A DNA stretch of 15,437 nucleotides from Betaproteobacteria bacterium (GTDB lineage Bacteria; Pseudomonadota; Gammaproteobacteria; Burkholderiales; SG8-39): positions 1 through 15,437 of the forward strand of contig JAOUFA010000036.1 in the NCBI GenBank assembly GCA_029858545.1. The letters run 5' to 3'. Positions within the stretch are counted from its first letter, which is position 1, and each line of letters starts with the position of its first letter. Made by a program: the position numbers and the translations under genes. Positions 13,812-15,437 of this stretch are shown in pieces. Under the pieces are notes generated by a model, which was not told the origin of the DNA, did not search any database, and was given only the letters and a program-made list of their open reading frames with translations.

Positions 13812-13840
13812 TTAACGCGTCGCGGCTGCTTGGTTATGAT
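13812..13840 (+). promoter_or_regulatory. Putative sigma-70 promoter of the REC-PAS-PAS gene
   Basis: TTAACG (13812-13817, four of six to TTGACA) lies 17 bp before TATGAT (13835-13840, five of six to TATAAT). The expected start near 13847 would give a leader of about 68 nt before the ATG at 13915. A perfect TTGACA at 13867-13872 has no -10 at suitable spacing. The rest of the 217-bp gap shows nothing else convincing. Confidence 0.42.
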
Positions 13841-13914
13841 GGATTCCCGGAAACGCTGTCGTTGTTTTGACATCCGCAACCCTATCTCGACACACCGGAA
13901 AGGTGATCTGGCGC

Positions 13915-15102
13915 ATGAGCAATTTATCCGACAAGAAGGAACGCATCCTGGTGGTCGAGGACGAGGGCGTGATCGCCATGGACCTGGTGCAGAACCTGGG
14001 CGACTTCGGCTACGAAGTGGTCGGTAACGCGGTGAGCGGCGAGCGCGCCCTCGCGCTCGCGCGCGAGATGAAACCCGATCTGGTGCTGATGGACATCGTG
14101 ATCAAGGGCCCGATCGACGGCATCGAGACCGCGCGTCGCATCCGTGCCGAATTCGACGTGCCGGTGGTCTTTCTCACCGCCTATGGCGACGAGGCGACGC
14201 TCGATCGCGCGAAGAAGACCGCCCCCTACGGCTACCTGCTCAAGCCCTACCGGCCCGACGCGCTGCGTGCCGCGGTGTGCGTCGCGCTGTACAAGCATCA
14301 GCTCGAAAAGCAGCTCGGCCAAAGCGAGCAATGGTTCGCCAAGACGCTGCATTGCGTGAGCGATGGGGTGATTGCCACCGATCCCGCGGGCAGGGTGAGC
14401 TTCATGAACCCGGTGGCCGAAAGGCTCACCGGCCTGGAGGGTGCCGGCGCGCTCGGCCGGAAGGTCGAGGAAGTCTGCCGCCTGCTCGACGAACACACCC
14501 GGGAAGTCAAGCCCCATCCGCTCGTGCGCGCGCTGGCGAGCGGCCTGGTGACCGACATCGAAACCAGCCTTCTGGCGCCCGCCGGCGAAGGCCCGCCGGT
14601 GGCCGTCGACGACGGCGCGGCGCCGATCCGCGACCGGCGCGGCGCCCTGCTGGGAGGGGTGCTGGTGGTGCGCGACCTCACCGAGCGCCGCAGCGTCGAG
14701 GAGGCGCTGCGGCGCAGCGAAGAGCGTTTTCACACGGCGTTCGATCATGCCGCGATCGGCATGGCGCTGGTTTCCACCGACGGTCAGCTGCTGCAGACGA
14801 ATCGCGCGCTGGGCGAGCTGCTCGGCAGGTCGGAGACCGAGTTGCGCGGCGCGCGCCTGGAGTCGCTCCTGCACCCCGAGCACGCGCAGATCGACCGTGC
14901 GGCGCTGGCGCAGCTCGACGCCGACGAGGTACCGTCGATCAAACTCGAGAAGCTCCTCGCGCACAAGTCGGCAAGCCGCCTGTGGGGATTGCTGTGCCTG
15001 TCGGCGGTGCGCGGCAGCGACCGCCGGCCGAATTACTACATCCTGCAATTGCACCGCATCGAAGAGCGAAAACGCGCCGACGGACAGGCGGTGACGGCCT
15101 GA
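13915..15102 (+). CDS. REC-PAS-PAS protein without an output domain
   Basis: A 395-residue response-regulator-like protein. The receiver domain (~9-122) keeps Glu15/Asp16, phosphoacceptor Asp60, Thr88 and Lys110. PAS1 (~127-247) has SDGVIATDPAGRVSFMNPVAERLTG and ends in VVRDLTERR. PAS2 is ~262-385. Nothing after PAS2 resembles a kinase, GGDEF, EAL or DNA-binding domain; the protein ends at QAVTA. The receiver is a clear paralogue of the upstream protein's (shared DVPVVFLTAYGD and APYGYLLKPYRPDALRA). PAS2 corresponds to that protein's only PAS (shared FDHAAIGMALV), while PAS1 is extra. The ATG at 13915 has AAGGTGA at 13899-13905 and begins just before the receiver; earlier codons in the open frame look non-coding. 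It may act as a phosphorylatable adaptor, partner or phosphate sink in the same pathway. Confidence 0.88.
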   Translation: MSNLSDKKERILVVEDEGVIAMDLVQNLGDFGYEVVGNAVSGERALALAREMKPDLVLMDIVIKGPIDGIETARRIRAEFDVPVVFLTAYGDEATLDRAKKTAPYGYLLKPYRPDALRAAVCVALYKHQLEKQLGQSEQWFAKTLHCVSDGVIATDPAGRVSFMNPVAERLTGLEGAGALGRKVEEVCRLLDEHTREVKPHPLVRALASGLVTDIETSLLAPAGEGPPVAVDDGAAPIRDRRGALLGGVLVVRDLTERRSVEEALRRSEERFHTAFDHAAIGMALVSTDGQLLQTNRALGELLGRSETELRGARLESLLHPEHAQIDRAALAQLDADEVPSIKLEKLLAHKSASRLWGLLCLSAVRGSDRRPNYYILQLHRIEERKRADGQAVTA

Positions 15103-15205
15103 GCTCGCGCAGCTTCGAGATCAGGGAACGCGAAGCGTCATCGCGCGGCGGATCGGGGCGCCCGCCGCAGGCTTTTCTCCCGAGTGGAAACGGAGCAATC
15201 GACAG

Positions 15206-15437
15206 ATGGGAAATCTCTCCGTGGTAGGTTCCGTGCTTGGCGCCGGCCTGGCATCGCTGTGGGCGCGCGTTACGTCGCCGCGGCGCGCGGCGGCTGCGCT
15301 CGTCGCGGACCGATTGCGTCGCTGCGAGGCGCGGCTCAGTCACGCCCAGTCCCTCGCCAAACTCGGAACCTGGGAACTCGATCTCGCGAAAGACGAACTC
15401 TCCTGGTCGGACCAGACCTTCCGGATCTTCGGCCTCG
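15206..15437 (+). CDS. PAS-domain sensor protein, N-terminal part (cut by window end)
   Basis: The frame opens at ATG 15206 and runs off the window after 77 complete codons. A short hydrophobic segment (LSVVGSVLGAGLASLWA, ~4-20) precedes a basic stretch and a helix. From ~47 the residues AQSLAKLGTWELDLAKDELSWSDQTFRIFGL match the start of a PAS_3-type domain (LGTWELDL... WSDQTFRIFGL). GGAG at 15192-15195 lies ten bases before the ATG. Proteins beginning this way are usually sensor histidine kinases or PAS-GGDEF enzymes. Beside two orphan receiver proteins a histidine kinase is attractive, but the output domain is outside the window. The 103-bp gap after the preceding gene shows no clear terminator, so co-transcription is possible. 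Confidence 0.7.
   Translation, partial: MGNLSVVGSVLGAGLASLWARVTSPRRAAAALVADRLRRCEARLSHAQSLAKLGTWELDLAKDELSWSDQTFRIFGL

Noticed and set aside
13730..13815. Possible 28-residue peptide after the GGDEF-EAL gene
   Set aside because: It has no ribosome binding site, no family resemblance and a length expected by chance.
13867..13872. Perfect TTGACA as a -35 element
   Set aside because: No -10-like hexamer lies 15-19 bp downstream, and the ribosome binding site follows too closely.

Overview
The window is GC-rich, gene-dense chromosomal DNA from a proteobacterium. A betaproteobacterium is most likely, inferred from the fused ~1180-residue indolepyruvate oxidoreductase, the CrgA-type LysR regulator, the HutC/FtcD pair and the codon bias. 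Genus cannot be told from the sequence. I see no tRNA, rRNA, CRISPR array, integrase or insertion sequence, so this looks like ordinary chromosome.

Layout. (1) Positions 1-2192: the 3' end of hutC (histidine-utilisation repressor) followed after 19 bp by ftcD, a bifunctional formimidoyltransferase-cyclodeaminase. The pair points to histidine breakdown through formimidoylglutamate to tetrahydrofolate-bound one-carbon units. FtcD carries an unexpected C2H2 zinc-finger-like insertion. (2) 2416-6190: a small single-domain rhodanese, then htpG (Hsp90) preceded by a near-consensus sigma-32 heat-shock promoter, then hflX (ribosome-splitting GTPase). The hflX TTG start follows the htpG TGA with no gap and in the same frame, so htpG-hflX looks like a heat-shock operon. 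(3) 6211-10840, minus strand: a LysR regulator and, 103 bp downstream, a single-chain indolepyruvate ferredoxin oxidoreductase for arylpyruvate breakdown. (4) 10841-11415: an AT-rich divergent promoter region with repeated TTGC/GCAA half-sites, a small unrecognised 81-residue ORF with a strong ribosome binding site, and after it a ~165-nt untranslated tail of consecutive stem-loops ending in an intrinsic terminator. One loop shows CCTCCTCCC, the anti-Shine-Dalgarno motif of the CcsR/'cuckoo' small RNAs. (5) 11592-15437: a signalling cluster made of a REC-PAS-GGDEF-EAL c-di-GMP enzyme, a paralogous REC-PAS-PAS protein without an output domain, and the start of a PAS-containing sensor cut by the window edge.

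The most interesting unit is the small ORF plus the stem-loop tail at 10990-11415. It has the architecture of a small stress-protein mRNA whose 3' UTR may be processed into an anti-Shine-Dalgarno regulatory RNA. Next come the zinc-finger insertion in FtcD and the sigma-32 htpG-hflX operon with its in-frame stop/start junction and hexanucleotide repeat. All assignments come from reading the sequence and knowledge of the families; no database search was run.
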